In this document: in pieces, positions 10,053-21,441 of the stretch
Position numbering within the stretch: position 1 is the first letter of the stretch
Layout: each line of letters begins with the position of its first letter
Assembly: GCA_049999725.1 (NCBI GenBank)
Contig: JBNGIS010009602.1
Location: 1 to 38,352, forward strand
From: Haplomitrium mnioides
Lineage: Eukaryota; Marchantiophyta; Haplomitriopsida; Calobryales
Direction of reading: 5' to 3'
Length of the DNA stretch: 38,352 bases
Translations under genes and position numbers: made by a program
Notes under the pieces: model-generated
Told to the model about the DNA's origin: nothing
Seen by the model: only the letters and a program-made list of their open reading frames with translations
Database searches by the model: none

Positions 10053-10335
10053 TTTATGCTCAAGATTTTGGTGATGATTATGTTTCAGCTTGGTCAAGTT
10101 CTCTTACAACTCAAAATTCTTTAACCAAATTGAAGAAGCATATTTTATAACCCAAAGATTACTTATCGCCAAAAGCTCTAATTATTTTGGGAAAAAAAAA
10201 CATTTCATTATGCTCAAGATTTTGGTGATGATTATTGTGCTTCGGCTTGGCTAAGTTCTCTTACAACTCAAACTTGTTTACCCTAATTGAAGAAGCATGT
10301 TTCAAAACCCAAAAAATACTTCTGATGATGCAAAA
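10041..10335. repeat. Two-copy tandem repeat, period about 154 bp
   Basis: CATTTC, TATGCTCAAGATTTTGG, GTTCTCTTACAACTCAAA and TTGAAGAAGCAT occur in both copies (anchors 10047 and 10201). The end of copy 1 contains a piece of the 49-bp unit (AAAAGCTCTAATTATTTTGG), so the two arrays grew from shared sequence. Confidence 0.75.
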
Positions 10336-11225
10336 CATCTTGAAGATAATGTTTTGTCTCCAATGGTTGGATTTGAACTGGGACCAAATTAACTAGCCAG
10401 ACATAAGAGTTTCTTATGTAGGCTAAAACCCAAATAGGTAAATTCTTTACGAGGCTGTTCTTTGTCAAAAGTCTATAATGACGAAAGGTCTATAAAGCAA
10501 AAACTTGATACTATATCAATTTTGAAGTTGAGAAGAATTTCACGTTGCCAAAATAGTTGTTTGTCATTGTACAAGAAAAATTTCTTAAGAGTTTTAAGAG
10601 AAACGTACTTTTGGCAAAGCAGAAGTAACCAAGATATCACATTACAATAGAGAACACCAAGAAATAATTCCAACCTCAACAATCGATTTACTTTGCATAG
10701 TGGTACCATTGTATGTAAAAGAACCGTCAAATTAATATTATTTGTAGAGAACGATAGAATCCAAATGATATGAAATCTCAAAAATCCAAATCCTAGAGGT
10801 ATTTTTGGAAATAGATAGTTATCTTCGAGGGTTTTATTTGTATGTGAGTTGATAGATAATACCAAATGGGAAGTTTATGACTACTATATAACTCATTTGA
10901 AAGATAAGTACTCTTATTGCATTTTGAGTTTTTCTAGTTTTACAAAGCATTGGAGAACGCACTTTCAAATGTCAAAATTCCTAAACACAATAGGTTTGTT
11001 GTTTGTGAAATGTGCAAAGAAATTAAATCAATGTGGGAGAAAGCTATTTTTGGAGCTCGACAAAGGTAAGAAATTGCTTTGGCTTCTGAAATCAAAGATT
11101 AATATAATGCTTATTTTATTCTTTAACAAAAAGGCTTTTTTGATTTAGTAAACTTTACAAGTTCTAGTGTTGCATAATTCACTCGATGCATGCACAAGTC
11201 TAAGATAGATTAAGAATCATTATTT
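10336..11225. other. Unassigned AT-rich sequence
   Basis: No gene recognised. A tRNA B-box-like string (AGTTCAAATCC, minus strand, 10369-10379) and a nearby CATAAG/CTTATG stem (10402-10418) are visible, but no full tRNA or SINE can be supported. Confidence 0.4.
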
Positions 11226-11229
11226 TCTG

Positions 11230-11520
11230 TAACTTTAGGTGTGCATATGTTTGTGACTCTATATGTGCTTAGGGTTTTTTTTGTTGGTTTGAATACTATG
11301 AGAAAATAGAGTCAAAACAAGTCTAAAAATTGTTGTTGGTTTGAATTTTATGCATGTTTAGAGTCAAAACAAGTTTAGGAATTATTGTTGTTTTTTTACC
11401 CTATGCACGCATAGGGTTTGTTATTGTTGGCTTGAATCTAAAATACACAAAGAGTCATAGCTAGCATAGGAATCATTGTTGGTGTTTGTTACCATATGTG
11501 CGCATATCTGTTTTATATTT
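11230..11520. repeat. Degenerate interspersed short repeats
   Basis: Recurring words TTGTTGGTTTGAAT, GAGTCAAAACAAGT, AGGAATTATTGTTG and TGTGCGCATA-like strings repeat irregularly every 60-90 bp. I see no coding or terminal structure. Confidence 0.55.
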
Positions 11521-12226
11521 GTTAAATTCTTAAAGAGAGAACCTTCTGTGATTCTCCAGTTAGTGAATACCGGTTGGTGGGTTGCAGTAGAGCAAGAAGT
11601 CCTCAGATTTGTGTGTGCTTAGGGAATAGGTGGGCATTTCACAAACAAACAGAGTAGTGGGTGGTTGGAGGAATAGCAAGTGGATGTGAGATCAGGAGGG
11701 TCGTTCCATAGCTTCGTTCTCAACATCAAGCTCGAGGATATATTGGGTTGGAGTGGGTTGAGTATCTAGTTTGAGGGAAGTGAGATGTTGTAATGAAGGA
11801 AGACACTAGAGTGTTGGTTTGAGAGTTTCAAGCAAGTTGGGTAACTGGTTACTTGGGAATTTCTCTGATACAACTCAAGTTTAAAATCAGCCTGTATAGT
11901 AGCTTTCTTATCCTAGAAGTGTTAGTCATACAGTTTGAGTAATTCTTGGCTTTTGTTTTACTATAGTGAGTAGTAGAAGTGGTTTATGTGTTTGGTTTTG
12001 TGGAGAAAAGGTTGTTAGACCTAGAGTGGAAAGAGGTCCATCTCTGAACTGATAGAGTGCAGTTTCAGAACTCTTTAAAGAATCTGGAAGTTGGTAAAAG
12101 TGAATTAAGAGCAGATTTCTATATAGATCTTACGTGGTTTGATCTCGGGTTGTTCTTTTCGGGGTTGGAGTGCCACTGCTCTACTACGACAATAAGGAAG
12201 AGGATATGAATATACCATAAACAAAC
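11521..12226. other. Unassigned sequence upstream of the Copia remnant
   Basis: Where an intact Copia element would have its 5' LTR and gag, I cannot recognise either. The sequence is G/T-rich on the plus strand and has no long frame. It may be a diverged LTR or leader, or foreign sequence after 5' truncation. Confidence 0.4.
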
Positions 12227-12502
12227 ATGATTCAGTGTACAAATTCTACAATTCCTCTTGATGACATCCATACCTGTATTATAGACAGTGGTAGCACTTA
12301 TACTATTTTAAAATGTAGGTCCTTTTTTACCAAGCTGACGCCCTCACACCAAAAGGTGACTACTATTATGGGCAACAATCAGATTGAAGAAGGAAAAAGA
12401 CTAGCAACTATCAAATTGCCACAAGGGACTGTCATACATATTAGATCAGCCATATATGCTCCAAGTGCAACTAGAAACCTAATACGTTTTTGTGTTATAT
12501 GA
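12227..12502 (+). pseudogene. Copia aspartic protease fragment
   Basis: The 91-codon frame holds DSGST (12284-12298), the active-site Asp loop of Copia proteases, and continues with the hydrophobic strand pattern of the family up to ARNLI-type sequence (SATRNLIRF). It lies just upstream of the pre-integrase region, as in the family. No gag is joined upstream, so the polyprotein start is lost. A stop at about 12500 separates it from the next frame. Confidence 0.75.
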
Positions 12503-12547
12503 GACTATGGGTATCACATACATACCAACACTTGTAAAAATCAGGAA

Positions 12548-13564
12548 GTGTTGCATCTATTGAAGCACACTCTTAAAGGATCTAAATTAAAAGAAAAACT
12601 ATTTGCGTACTCTTTTGGTTTCTATATTACGCAAATACAAAAATATCATACTCATGCAAAAGCAATCGATCATACTACTTTATGGCATAATCGTTTAGGA
12701 CATCCAAGCACTACAATGTTTCTTAACATTAAGAAAGTGACCCGATCCATTCCTCAAAGCATTAAACCATCTATGATTGACAGACCATGTATTCATTGTT
12801 CTCAAGGCAAGCTAGCCTTATGCCCAACGATTTCCAAAACATCTCTAGAAATTCCAAAGTTCCTTGAGAGAATACACGCAAATGTTTGTGGTCCTATTGT
12901 TCCATCTAGTGGACCCTTTCGGTATTTTTTGGTGATCATCTGCGCTTCTACAAAATAGTCACAAGTATCATTACTATCTACCCGTAATCTTGTCTTCTTG
13001 AGGATATTGGCACACATTCTAAAATTGAAGGCTCAATTTCCAGAAAGTCCAATAAAAGTCTTACGAGTTGACGATGCATGGGAGTTTACATCCAAAACTT
13101 TTGATGACTTTTGCATGACTATGGGTATTGATGCCCAATACTTTGTGGCACATGTCCATTTTCAAAATGGAATAGCCGAAAGAGTTAAACGCAACATTCA
13201 AATGATTGCTAGGCCTATGTTAATGCAGACCAATTTATTGGTTTTTGCATAGGGCCATGCAGTATTACATGCTGCATTATTATTAAAATATCGACCATCA
13301 GCTTTTAATTCATTCTCACCTCACCAACTTGCCTATGGTCAGATGCCAGCCCAATCCCATTTGCGAGTTTTTGGTTGTCAAGTCTTAGTTCTGAATATGA
13401 GACCGAAAAAGATTAAGATGGGACCTCAGAGGCAAAAAGGCATTTATGTGGGATATGACTCACCGTCTATTATACGCTATCTGGAGCCATCTACAGCTGA
13501 TGTGTTTCAAGCCAAATTAGCTGATTGCCATTTCTATGAGGATATATTTCTATCTCTTTTTTAA
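12548..13564 (+). pseudogene. Copia GAG-pre-integrase and integrase, broken
   Basis: LWHNRLGHPS followed by CIHC (about 12679-12800) is the HHCC zinc-binding pre-integrase module. The core follows as HANVCGPI, RVDDAWEF and QNGIAERVKR. Families normally have Asp where HANVCGP has Asn, so the first catalytic acid appears lost; the later Asp and Glu remain. TAG stops at 12956 and 13250 fall where Trp is common in relatives (TGG to TAG would explain both), and a frame change lies near 12960-13000. The segment ends in a C-terminal GIYVGYDSPSIIRYLEP region and stops at 13562. Confidence 0.85.
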
Positions 13565-13861
13565 GATAAAAATTCTTCTTTACCGAAAAAACTCCAATGG
13601 GAGAATATATCCACTATATGGATAGATCAAAAAACAAGACAAGGTGAGGATGAGGTCAAAAGACTTCTTCACTTGGCTAAAATAGTCGAACAATTGCCAA
13701 ATTGTTTTAATGAAATTGCAAAGGTAACTAGATCACATATTTCTGCGATGAATATTCCTGCAAGAATTCAGGATATTTCAAAACCAGCAGTTGATCAAGT
13801 ACCAAGGCAAAAGAGAGGAAGCCCTCTTGGCTAAAAAGACTCTCAACCTAGGCAAAAAGTA

Positions 13862-14971
13862 TTGACTAAGAGAACTACATTCTCAGTTGATGTCATAAAA
13901 GCATCTTCGTCTACACCATTACTATCTCAACCGACTATTTCCTTATTAGAATACCATGATAATCAAGAGATCTCGATCCACTATATGGATACAGGGGTTA
14001 TATGGCAAAGAGAGTGTGTAGATGTCGATGATAATTTCGCTTTCCTTGTTTCACATACTATATCCAATACACCACTTGATCCCAGATCTGTCAAAGAAGC
14101 TATGGACAGTTCTGAGCGGATAGAGTGGAAAAAGGAAATGAATTCAGAACTTGATTCCATGATACAGAGGAAGGTATTTTAACCTTTAGTCCATATTCCC
14201 CGTGATGCTAATTTAATCGGATATAGGTGGATCTTTGTGAAGAAGCGAAATGAAAAAGGTGAAATTGTCAAATATAAGACACACCTTGTAGCAAGGCTAT
14301 ACACAAGTACTTGGGAGAGACTACGATCTCATATACGCCCCAGTTATGGATGCTACTACATATCGGTTTCTAGTAGGCTTTTACCTATAACATGAGCTCA
14401 TTACACATCAGGCGGATGTTGTGACAACATAACTATACAGGCTTCTTGATACCCAAATCTACATTACAGCTCCGTCAGAGCTTATTGCAAGGAATATCTA
14501 TCATATTCAAGGGGAGAATGTCACTAGAAGTAAACCATTTAGCGACCTATCTATCTCTTTACCATCGACCATCATTACATCCAGTGGTGGTAGTACTGGG
14601 TTTGGACCTATAGTCCATGAGATGCACTCTAGGGAGAATTTCATGAGGAGATGATCACCATGAGTTTTCACTTTGATGACATTGCACCAAGTTTATTCAT
14701 CAAGAATGTCAACAAAGAATTTATAATTGTCACATTATATATTGATGATATAAACCTTTTTGGTCACCAATCCTTACTTGAGCAAATTATTTCTATGCTT
14801 AAGAAGACTTTTGATATGAAGGATATTGGTAAGACCAAGTATTGTTTAGGATTACAATTTGAGTATCTCGATGATGGCATATTGATGCATCACAGAGTAC
14901 TTATACTAAGAAAATCCTTAGACAATTCAATATGGATAAATCTCATCCAATTACATCCCCTATGGAGATAA
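13862..14971 (+). pseudogene. Copia reverse transcriptase, frameshifted
   Basis: Pieces in order: an EAMDS..EWKKEM..E motif (about 14095-14160), RWIFVKKRNEKGEIVKYK (about 14227-14280), YAPVMDATTYRFL in a shifted frame (about 14333-14375), then YIDD (14738-14749), the catalytic loop, in a frame running 14651-14971. Stops at 14180 and 14387 and several frame changes break it. The segment 14500-14640, where the region before the catalytic loop should be, is barely recognisable. The unrelated-looking stretch 13565-13860 is probably the degraded integrase-RT linker. Confidence 0.8.
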
Positions 14972-15700
14972 GATCACTAGATATAGACAAAGATATTTTC
15001 CACAAACGGAAAGATATAGAGCCAATCCTTGGATCTGAGATACCCTATCTCTCCACTATAGGAGCTCTTATGTATCTTGCTAATCAAACATGCCATGATA
15101 TTTCATTTGACGTTAACTTGCTTGCAAGACATAGTTCACAACCTACTATAAGCCATTGGAATGGTATCAAACGTATTTTCATATACTTACAAGTCACAAT
15201 TGACATGGGATTCCTTTTCCCAACTAATACTGATCAAATACTTACCGACGACGCAGATGCGGGATACTTGTCGGATCGTGATGATGCTAAATCCCAAACC
15301 GGTTATGTATTCCTATATGACTCTAGAGCTATATCATGGAAAAGTACAAAGCAAACTTTGAATTGTACATCCTCAAACCATGGAGAGATTATTGCTTTGT
15401 ATGAAGCTAGTAGGGAGTGCATATACCTACGAAAGATGCTTGCTCATGTTTATTTACATTGTGGTTTGCCTTGTATATTTGACCCTACTGTTATTTTTGA
15501 AGATAACTTGGCATGTGTACAGCATGTCTCACAAGGATGTATTAAAGAAGACCGCATAAAACACATCGCTCCAAAGTTTTTCTTCACTCATAAGCAGCTT
15601 GATGACACTATTTTTGTGTAGGTTATCTCCAGTAAGGAGAATATTGCCGATATATTTACTAAGGCTTTACCTCCGGCACTGCATCAACATTTTTGTCATC
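14932..15700 (+). pseudogene. Copia RNase H and pol C-terminus
   Basis: A 229-codon frame (14932-15621) overlaps the RT frame in another phase, so a frameshift lies near 14930. It carries the connection sequence (IGALMYLANQTCHDISF-like), SQTGYVF, NHGEIIALYEASRE, and DRIKHIAPKFFF where relatives have a KHI.I..HF motif. After TAG at 15619 the frame continues with SKENIADIFTKALP, the usual end of Copia RNase H. This is the best preserved part of the element. Confidence 0.85.
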
Positions 15701-15973
15701 TACTTGGTTTACGGAGATTATCGACTTTATTGTCATGACTTCATCGACTATTCTTTTATTATCTTGTCGACATCATTATTTTTATCTCCGATATATCTTT
15801 ATATTCTATTTTTTGCTAATGTTATCTTTTTCTACGTATCATATGATCATTACTTTCAGATTATCTATTTGGCCTATAGCCGATTTTCTTATCATTATTT
15901 CTATTTTGGTCACTATATGACTTCTATATCCATCTATAAATGGTGGTTGTACTCTTTCTCTCGTTGGCGTATG
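15701..15973. other. AT-rich tail of the Copia element
   Basis: Very T-rich, with no clear polypurine tract or LTR start. It probably includes the Copia 3' untranslated region or part of its LTR. GTATG at 15969-15973 is the left target-site candidate for E3; its partner lies outside the window. Confidence 0.45.
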
Positions 15974-17545
15974 TGTCAGCCAATGATTCAGGTACCTAAA
16001 GCAGAATTTAGGAAATCGGAAGAATCTCTGGCACAACGACCCTTGGCAAGTGTGAAGGCTTTTCCAAAGCCACGAATTGCTCTCAAACAACTACTAAGAG
16101 CAAGGTGCATGATTCCTAGGAGGAAGACAAGATCATGGCGGAAAGATGAGTAGAGGGCAGTGATCGCAAGCTAGAGGAGGGGTCCCATTTCAAAATCCAA
16201 AGCAGGCCAACGAGAATCCGTGGACCTCAATGGGATGCGAGGATCGAGGCCGAGCAGGGGGAAAGGAACGCCCAATCCAGACGAAGCGATCCGAAAAGGA
16301 AGAATGGATCCATAATCAGAAATCCAAAGGCACTCAGAGGAGGCAGATCGCAGACATGTCCTACAGCGGCCACAAATCAAGAAGCAAGGATCAGGGACGA
16401 AAATGAGGAAGCGAGGTCAACACAAGGGCGAGCTAGGCTAGGGAAGGGGGACGCCTCGATCCCGCAAGTAGGAGCACGCCCTGCAAGGGCTGATCAAGCA
16501 CTTCTTGAATCCGCGGATCCTAGTGGAAACGTGGAGTTCCCTGAATGCCCCGCGAGATTCCACGGAAACGTGGCATCTCCGGAGCAATTCACGAGATTCT
16601 ACGAAAGACATGGCAGCCCAAAGGAATCCGAGGATCTGCAGGAAGCCTCCTTCCTAAGTGGGGATCTCACTTAACTGGGTTCCGATCCGTCTTTCGACGT
16701 GGGGACCCCACTTAAGAGGGATTTGCGAAGAGTCCAATCGGGGAGCGAGGAGGAAGACCCGAAACAGTGACATATCGTGGGTCTAGCCAAAGGAAAGCGG
16801 GAGAGTGCTGCAAGGGTGATTCATCGGAGATCCGAGCAGAAGAGGATCGAGGAAGCTGAAGGGGCAACTTAGCGCGCATCCAACAGGAGGAGGAAAAGCA
16901 GAGGAGAGCCAAAAATAGGACAAATCACCAAACAGTCTGACAAAGAGCGAGTGAAGGCGAAAAGGCGACTTGGTGGTGATCCGGTCCAACAATGCGCGGC
17001 GGTGGTGAAACAGTGATCCATCGCAAACCGCCCAATGGGAAGAAGGCTGAGCCAAAAAGGCAATATGGTGCCGATCCGGTTGGGAGAAACAAGGGGTACG
17101 CTGAAAAGGCAATCTCTCGATGAATCGAGGAGCAAGATGAGGTCGGCCGAAAAATCAAGCTAACGTCGATGCGACCGACGGAGGAGCAAACGACGCCGAA
17201 AGGGTGACTTTTTGTAGCTTTGGCATGACCAAGGGAGAAAGTTCGATGGGGTACGGCCGCGGCATCTGAAAGTTCGAAAGGGGCAAACGGTTCAAAAGGG
17301 CCTTGTAGTTCTTATATCGAGCTTTTGGAAATGTTAACGAAAAGAGCCTCAGACGCGCAAGTAGTTCTTATTTTGAAGGTACGATGAAACGGCGACATCA
17401 ACACAAGTTCTTATTCGGCGAGCAAAGGGAGTCTACATCGGTTCTTCAGATGACGTGGCAAGTGTAGGGAGTCGAAAGAGGGTTTTGAAAATGTGGACGA
17501 AGGAGAGTGAAGTCCACGGGTCAACTTCCGAAGAAGGGTCACCAC

Positions 17546-17850
17546 GATGGTCCGCCTACCCGCTTGCGGGGCAGCGGCCTTCAGACGACGTGGCGCTCTG
17601 AGATGCAAGGAGGGACTTCCGTAGGTCAACTTCGGAAGGAAGTCAGTCGACGGTCTGCCTACACCTTTGCGGAGCGGCGTCGGACAACGCCTTTCAAATG
17701 ACGTGGCAACTCGGGGAGCCTCGAGCAAAGTCAGAGGATACGTAATAGTAGGTGAGAGCTTATTAGACCTTGGGCCGCAAGTGAGTCAACTTCGGAAGGG
17801 AGGGTCAGCGTGATAGTCAGCCTACCCCCTTGTGGGGCGACGTCGGACGG
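17546..17850 (+). repeat. Hairpin/ACGTGGC modules, E3 5' LTR (three)
   Basis: Copies at about 17546-17576 (degenerate), 17649-17688 and 17811-17850, at roughly 100-160 bp spacing. ACGTGGC follows the first two (17588, 17701); after the third it reads ACATGGC. Confidence 0.7.
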
Positions 17851-18948
17851 CGGTGCAGTGGATGACATGGCGTGTGGAGGACGACCTGGGATTTGCGGGG
17901 GAATCCTTGGAGATTCCATGGACTAGGTTCCGCGGGGCGCTTGGGAACTTTGTACCGAAGAGCCCTTTTGGACTTGGTTCCGCAAGAATCTGCGAAATCT
18001 CGACCCGCGAGATTCTTCGGACCCCTGTTACATTACCGTTGTACTTGGATCTTCCTAAATGCCCGATTGGACTCGTGGCGCCTTCTCTCATTCCGTTGTA
18101 ATGGGAATAACAACCGCAAGAGACACGCGTCATCGCCTCCTATTCCGAGGCCAACGGGATTAACGACTATTCATCGGATCAAGCTCACAGGATCAACGCG
18201 CGTGGGAGTATACCTCGATGACCTTCAAATTTCTTCGGGTTGATGCACAGGCAATTGCAGGAAGCGACAGCAACCGGAAGACAAGAGAATTGCGCATGAT
18301 AAGGCAGGGGTGAAGAATTCAGTGAGGAATTATGTGAAGCGGGTGTACTAGCTCCAAGCGGCCAAGAGGATTCGGAGGTGGGCTAGAGGGGTGCCGAGAA
18401 TCGCAGAGTGAAGAGCTCTGGATGCTCAGGCGATCCAGACGAACTCGTCTTTGCTGGTGGACCAGAGCGGAGGTGGACCGATATGATAGGTCAAAGGGAT
18501 TTTTGGCCTGCTGAGAACTAAGGAGAGGCTGCCAAGTGAGGAGCTTGGAGTCGTCTCGGCAATTTCTTGTGCAAGTGCATCAGCCTAGAGTGTTCGGAGT
18601 ACACTCTGGTGTGATTCTTCAAGTGGAGCTGAAAGGGAGGGGGGCTGCGTTAGTGCCTGCGCACTGCGCGGGATGACCCGTTGAGGCTCGGGGGTGGAGT
18701 GAGCTACCTACAGTTGGGAAAACTGTCTTCCAGAGGTGGAAGTCAAAGAAATCTTCTTCCTAGCCTGAGGAAGTAAAAGCAGGGCTTCTCGCGAGGGAAG
18801 TTGAAAAACTATCTAGAGAGGAGGGTGTGTGGGTAAGTTGTTGGAAGGCTGGGCTGGAGGTTGTAAGGCAGCAAGGATTCAGAAGGGAGGTGATAGTTGG
18901 TGGAAATCCAAAGGGCCTTCAAGGACTCTATTCCTCTTGCAAATATTG

Positions 18949-18954
18949 TATAAA
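18949..18954 (+). promoter_or_regulatory. TATA-box candidate, E3 5' LTR
   Basis: TATAAA at the homologous position of TATATAAG in E1/E2, 359 bp before AATAAA. Confidence 0.5.
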
Positions 18955-19307
18955 CTGTTTGTGTATATGTGTAGATAGATTTCCTTTCTGCAAGCGTGTC
19001 CTAGATATTTATTAGATTAGGAGGCATCAAGGCAAGCTGAGCAGACCCTGGGACAAATCTAAAGGGGGAGTCCAACCCCTTGACACAGTTTTGATTGCAT
19101 GGGGGTGAATGCTCTCTGACTCTGAACCTGTAGGATATTTTAGGAGGTAGATCATATTAGGATAACTACGTAATTAGTTGTATCAATCCTGTGACAACCC
19201 TGAGAGGGGGAGTCCAGCCCTATTTTTTGAGCATTGGTGCAAGTCACAGCACCCATTGTGCCCCAAGCACAAATAAGGTGGCAGGGCCCAAGTCATTGGG
19301 TCCTTTG

Positions 19308-19313
19308 AATAAA
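19308..19313 (+). terminator. Poly(A) signal candidate, E3 5' LTR
   Basis: AATAAA in a conserved context after TCATTGGGTCCT; R/U5 border inferred just downstream. Confidence 0.55.
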
Positions 19314-19576
19314 GTAGAAGAATTACACAAAGCATAGCTGGGGGTCATGGATGTGGACCTGGGGATGTTTGAGTAAATGACTTGAGTACAACAAGAAGAG
19401 AGAGAGTGGTGTGCTAAAGGCTAGAAAGGAAAGGAAGAATCCTTAAAGCCTGAAAGTGGTTACTAGCAAGAGGCCATCTCAGAAAAGAACCCGAAAGCCC
19501 ACAATCTGTCCTCCCTTGCCTTCGAAGAGGTGACTAAGAGGGTTAAGGGCTGGAATATGGGAGCGGCATGATTTTT

Positions 19577-19594
19577 TGGCGCTAAAAAGAGGGC
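19577..19594 (+). other. Primer-binding site of E3
   Basis: TGGCGCTAAAAAGAGGGC, 8 bases after the LTR end. It matches the E1/E2 site except for changes in the middle, so the primer tRNA is probably shared. Confidence 0.7.
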
Positions 19595-19725
19595 CAAAGG
19601 TTGGGAGAAACCTGAGACCAACCCGAACCAGAGACACTGCTTTGTGCACCTAAGCCTCAAGTTAGTTTGTAAGAGGGCCACTTCTTATGAACAAAGCAAC
19701 TGAGGGTTGAGACTATTGAGGAAGA

Positions 19726-20597
19726 GTGGCGGAAAGAGGAGATTTTTGGGTGGAAGTGGCAGTGGCTAGTGGAGGGATAGCCAATCCTATACCACCTTCT
19801 GGGCTTCGGGGGAGATTCAAATACAAGTCCTTCAAGGGACGCCCGAAGGATGACCCAGATACATGGTTGGATGACTTGGAAAACACTGCAGCAACAAATG
19901 GGGAAGCCCATATCAAGATTGGGATCCTGCCAGCAGTGTTGAAAGGAGAGGCCCAACCTTGGTACAAAGACTTGCCAACAACATCAAGAGAGACTTGCAT
20001 GCGTTGAAGGTGGCATTCATAGCGGAGTTCCAAGGGATTGGTGAAGAGACAGAGGCGCTGATCAAGATGGGTCAGCTGAGGATAAAGAGGAAGGAGTCTG
20101 TGAGGAAGTTCCTCCAACGGTTCAAGAAAGTGGCAAGGAAGCTAAACCCTCCAGCCACTGATGGAATGCTTACATCATGGTTCTTGGCAGTGCTCCCGAG
20201 AGGAATTGGGACATGGGTGCGCCAAACTGATCCACAGACTCTCGATGAGGCAGTCAATGCAGCCAGATTCCATGTGAAGGCTGCTATCACCAGTTTTCGG
20301 AGGAAGACAAGGTCCAAATATGACTCTGATGATTCCTCAGACATCTCGGACAGTGACGAGGAAATGGATCAGAGTTCTAAGTCCTCCTTGGAAAGCGAGA
20401 ATGAGTCCAACAGCAGCAGCTCAGAGGAGGATCGGTCATCTAGAAAGAAAAAGAAGAAGAAGGACCTGAAGAAGAAGAAGAAGCAGGCCAAGGAGAGTAG
20501 TCATCGCAAGGGCGCCAACAAAGGAAGATACAAGAAAGTTGAACCCGAACCCGAGGCGAGCAGGAAGGCAGGGGGAGGGATCGAATTGAGGAGCTGA
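19726..20597 (+). pseudogene. E3 Gag: capsid domain and Ser-rich/basic linker, frameshifted
   Basis: Encodes the structural protein that would form the particle. The first part (19726 to about 19980) matches the start of plant Retrotrans_gag domains (FKGRPKDDPDTWLDDLEN, then AQPWYKDL). The domain continues from about 19959 in another phase (FIAEFQGIG, VRKFLQRFKKVARKL), so a one-base change lies near 19975. After residue 110 of the second frame come Asp/Ser-rich and Lys-rich stretches. The frame starts GTG, not ATG, and E1/E2 have GTG at the same place, so the real start may be upstream or non-ATG. TGA at 20595 follows a second frameshift. E1 and E2 have lost the capsid part. Confidence 0.85.
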
Positions 20598-20605
20598 GCG
20601 CCAAG

Positions 20606-21441
20606 ATGGAGGCGATTAACATACTCTTGGCAAGAATCAAGCCGGAGGGCAGGCCCCTGCCAACCAGAAGAGTTGGTGTCTGGTGCGTCAGGTGCAAGCA
20701 GCATGGACATTCCCCCCAGGAATGTCCAAACGACACAAATGTTGTGCACTATGTGAGGGAAGAAGCACCAGAGTACATCAAGGAGGAAGTGGAGTATGTC
20801 TTGGAGAAGGCCCCAGAAATGTTGTATTAGATCAGTGGGGGACCTCATACAATTCTGAGCAGGCTTGTAGGAGGGAATACAAGGCATATGAATCAGTGGA
20901 CTGCTAATCGGATCTCAGAATGACAATTATGGTCTGTTGGAATTGTGGCCAACCTGACCACATTTCCTCTAGCTATCCAGAGCCGCAGAAGAGCAGTTAT
21001 GGCCAACTGCCTTCCCTGTGCTTCCAATGCAAAAAGGATGGGCATGTGGCAATGAATTGCCCAAACAGAAGGCTAGATGCTGCTCTTGGACCAAGTGCAA
21101 ATCCTCCTCCCCCCACAGCTGTCAATCTAATTACTCTGGAGATGGAGGAGGAAGCGGAATTGCTGGGCTGGGAGACGCCAACTCTCGAGGATTGTTTCTG
21201 GGTGATGATCCAAGTAGAGGCGAAGGCCACAAAGAGAAGCCAGAGGAAGTCCGAGCACAGAGCTAAGAAGAAAGTAGCTCAAGCGACCTTGCCTCAAAGC
21301 GATTCAGATTATCGGAGGGATAATCCAAAATGGTTCTACCCCAAGCAGCAGGACCAGGTGCAAAAGCAATTGGAGGCTTTGGAGGCCCTAGAAGAAGAGC
21401 GGGGAGCCAAAGAGACCCTCAAGGAGGTCCAAAAGCAGTAG
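20606..21441 (+). pseudogene. E3 nucleocapsid region with three zinc knuckles, broken
   Basis: Knuckle 1 is CVRCKQHGHSPQEC (20686-20727). Knuckle 2, CWNCGQPDHISSSY (about 20935-20976), has Tyr in place of the last Cys. Knuckle 3 is CFQCKKDGHVAMNC (about 21019-21060). The frame changes near 20820, TAA lies at 20905-20907, and TAG ends it at 21439. The tail is Lys/Arg-rich, then has WFYPKQQDQ and a Gln/Glu-rich coiled-coil-like stretch. E1/E2 keep only knuckle 2 and the WFY tail. The likely role is genomic RNA binding and packaging. Confidence 0.85.

Larger units (their letters stand above)
12227..15973 (+). mobile_element. Decayed Ty1/Copia retrotransposon (pol region), host of E3
   Basis: Fragments follow the Copia pol order: protease, GAG-pre-integrase, integrase, RT, RNase H. 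Integrase before RT separates Copia from Gypsy. All domains carry stops or frameshifts, and no gag, primer site or paired LTR is recognised. The integrase tail has GPQR...GIYVGYDSPSIIRYLEP-type sequence, reminiscent of the plant Ivana/Oryco-type group; that assignment is tentative. E3 inserted about 0.3 kb beyond the RNase H end. Confidence 0.85.
15974..19568 (+). repeat. E3 5' LTR (3595 bp)
   Basis: Starts TGTCAGCCAATG and ends GAGCGGCA. It carries ACGTGGC motifs at 16568, 17453, 17588 and 17701, a degenerate GAAAGG-GAC repeat field (about 16760-17215), three hairpin modules (17546-17850), a single copy of the roughly 300-bp unit that is doubled in E1/E2 (18249-18560), TATAAA at 18949 and AATAAA at 19308. 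Confidence 0.92.

Noticed and set aside
10369-10418. tRNA or SINE candidate on the minus strand (B-box-like AGTTCAAATCC and a small stem)
   Set aside because: No cloverleaf, no properly spaced A box and no SINE tail could be found; one 11-base match is not enough.
16171-17158. Overlapping minus-strand frames in the E3 LTR
   Set aside because: They recur only as shadows of LTR sequence, and homologous LTRs break them at different points.
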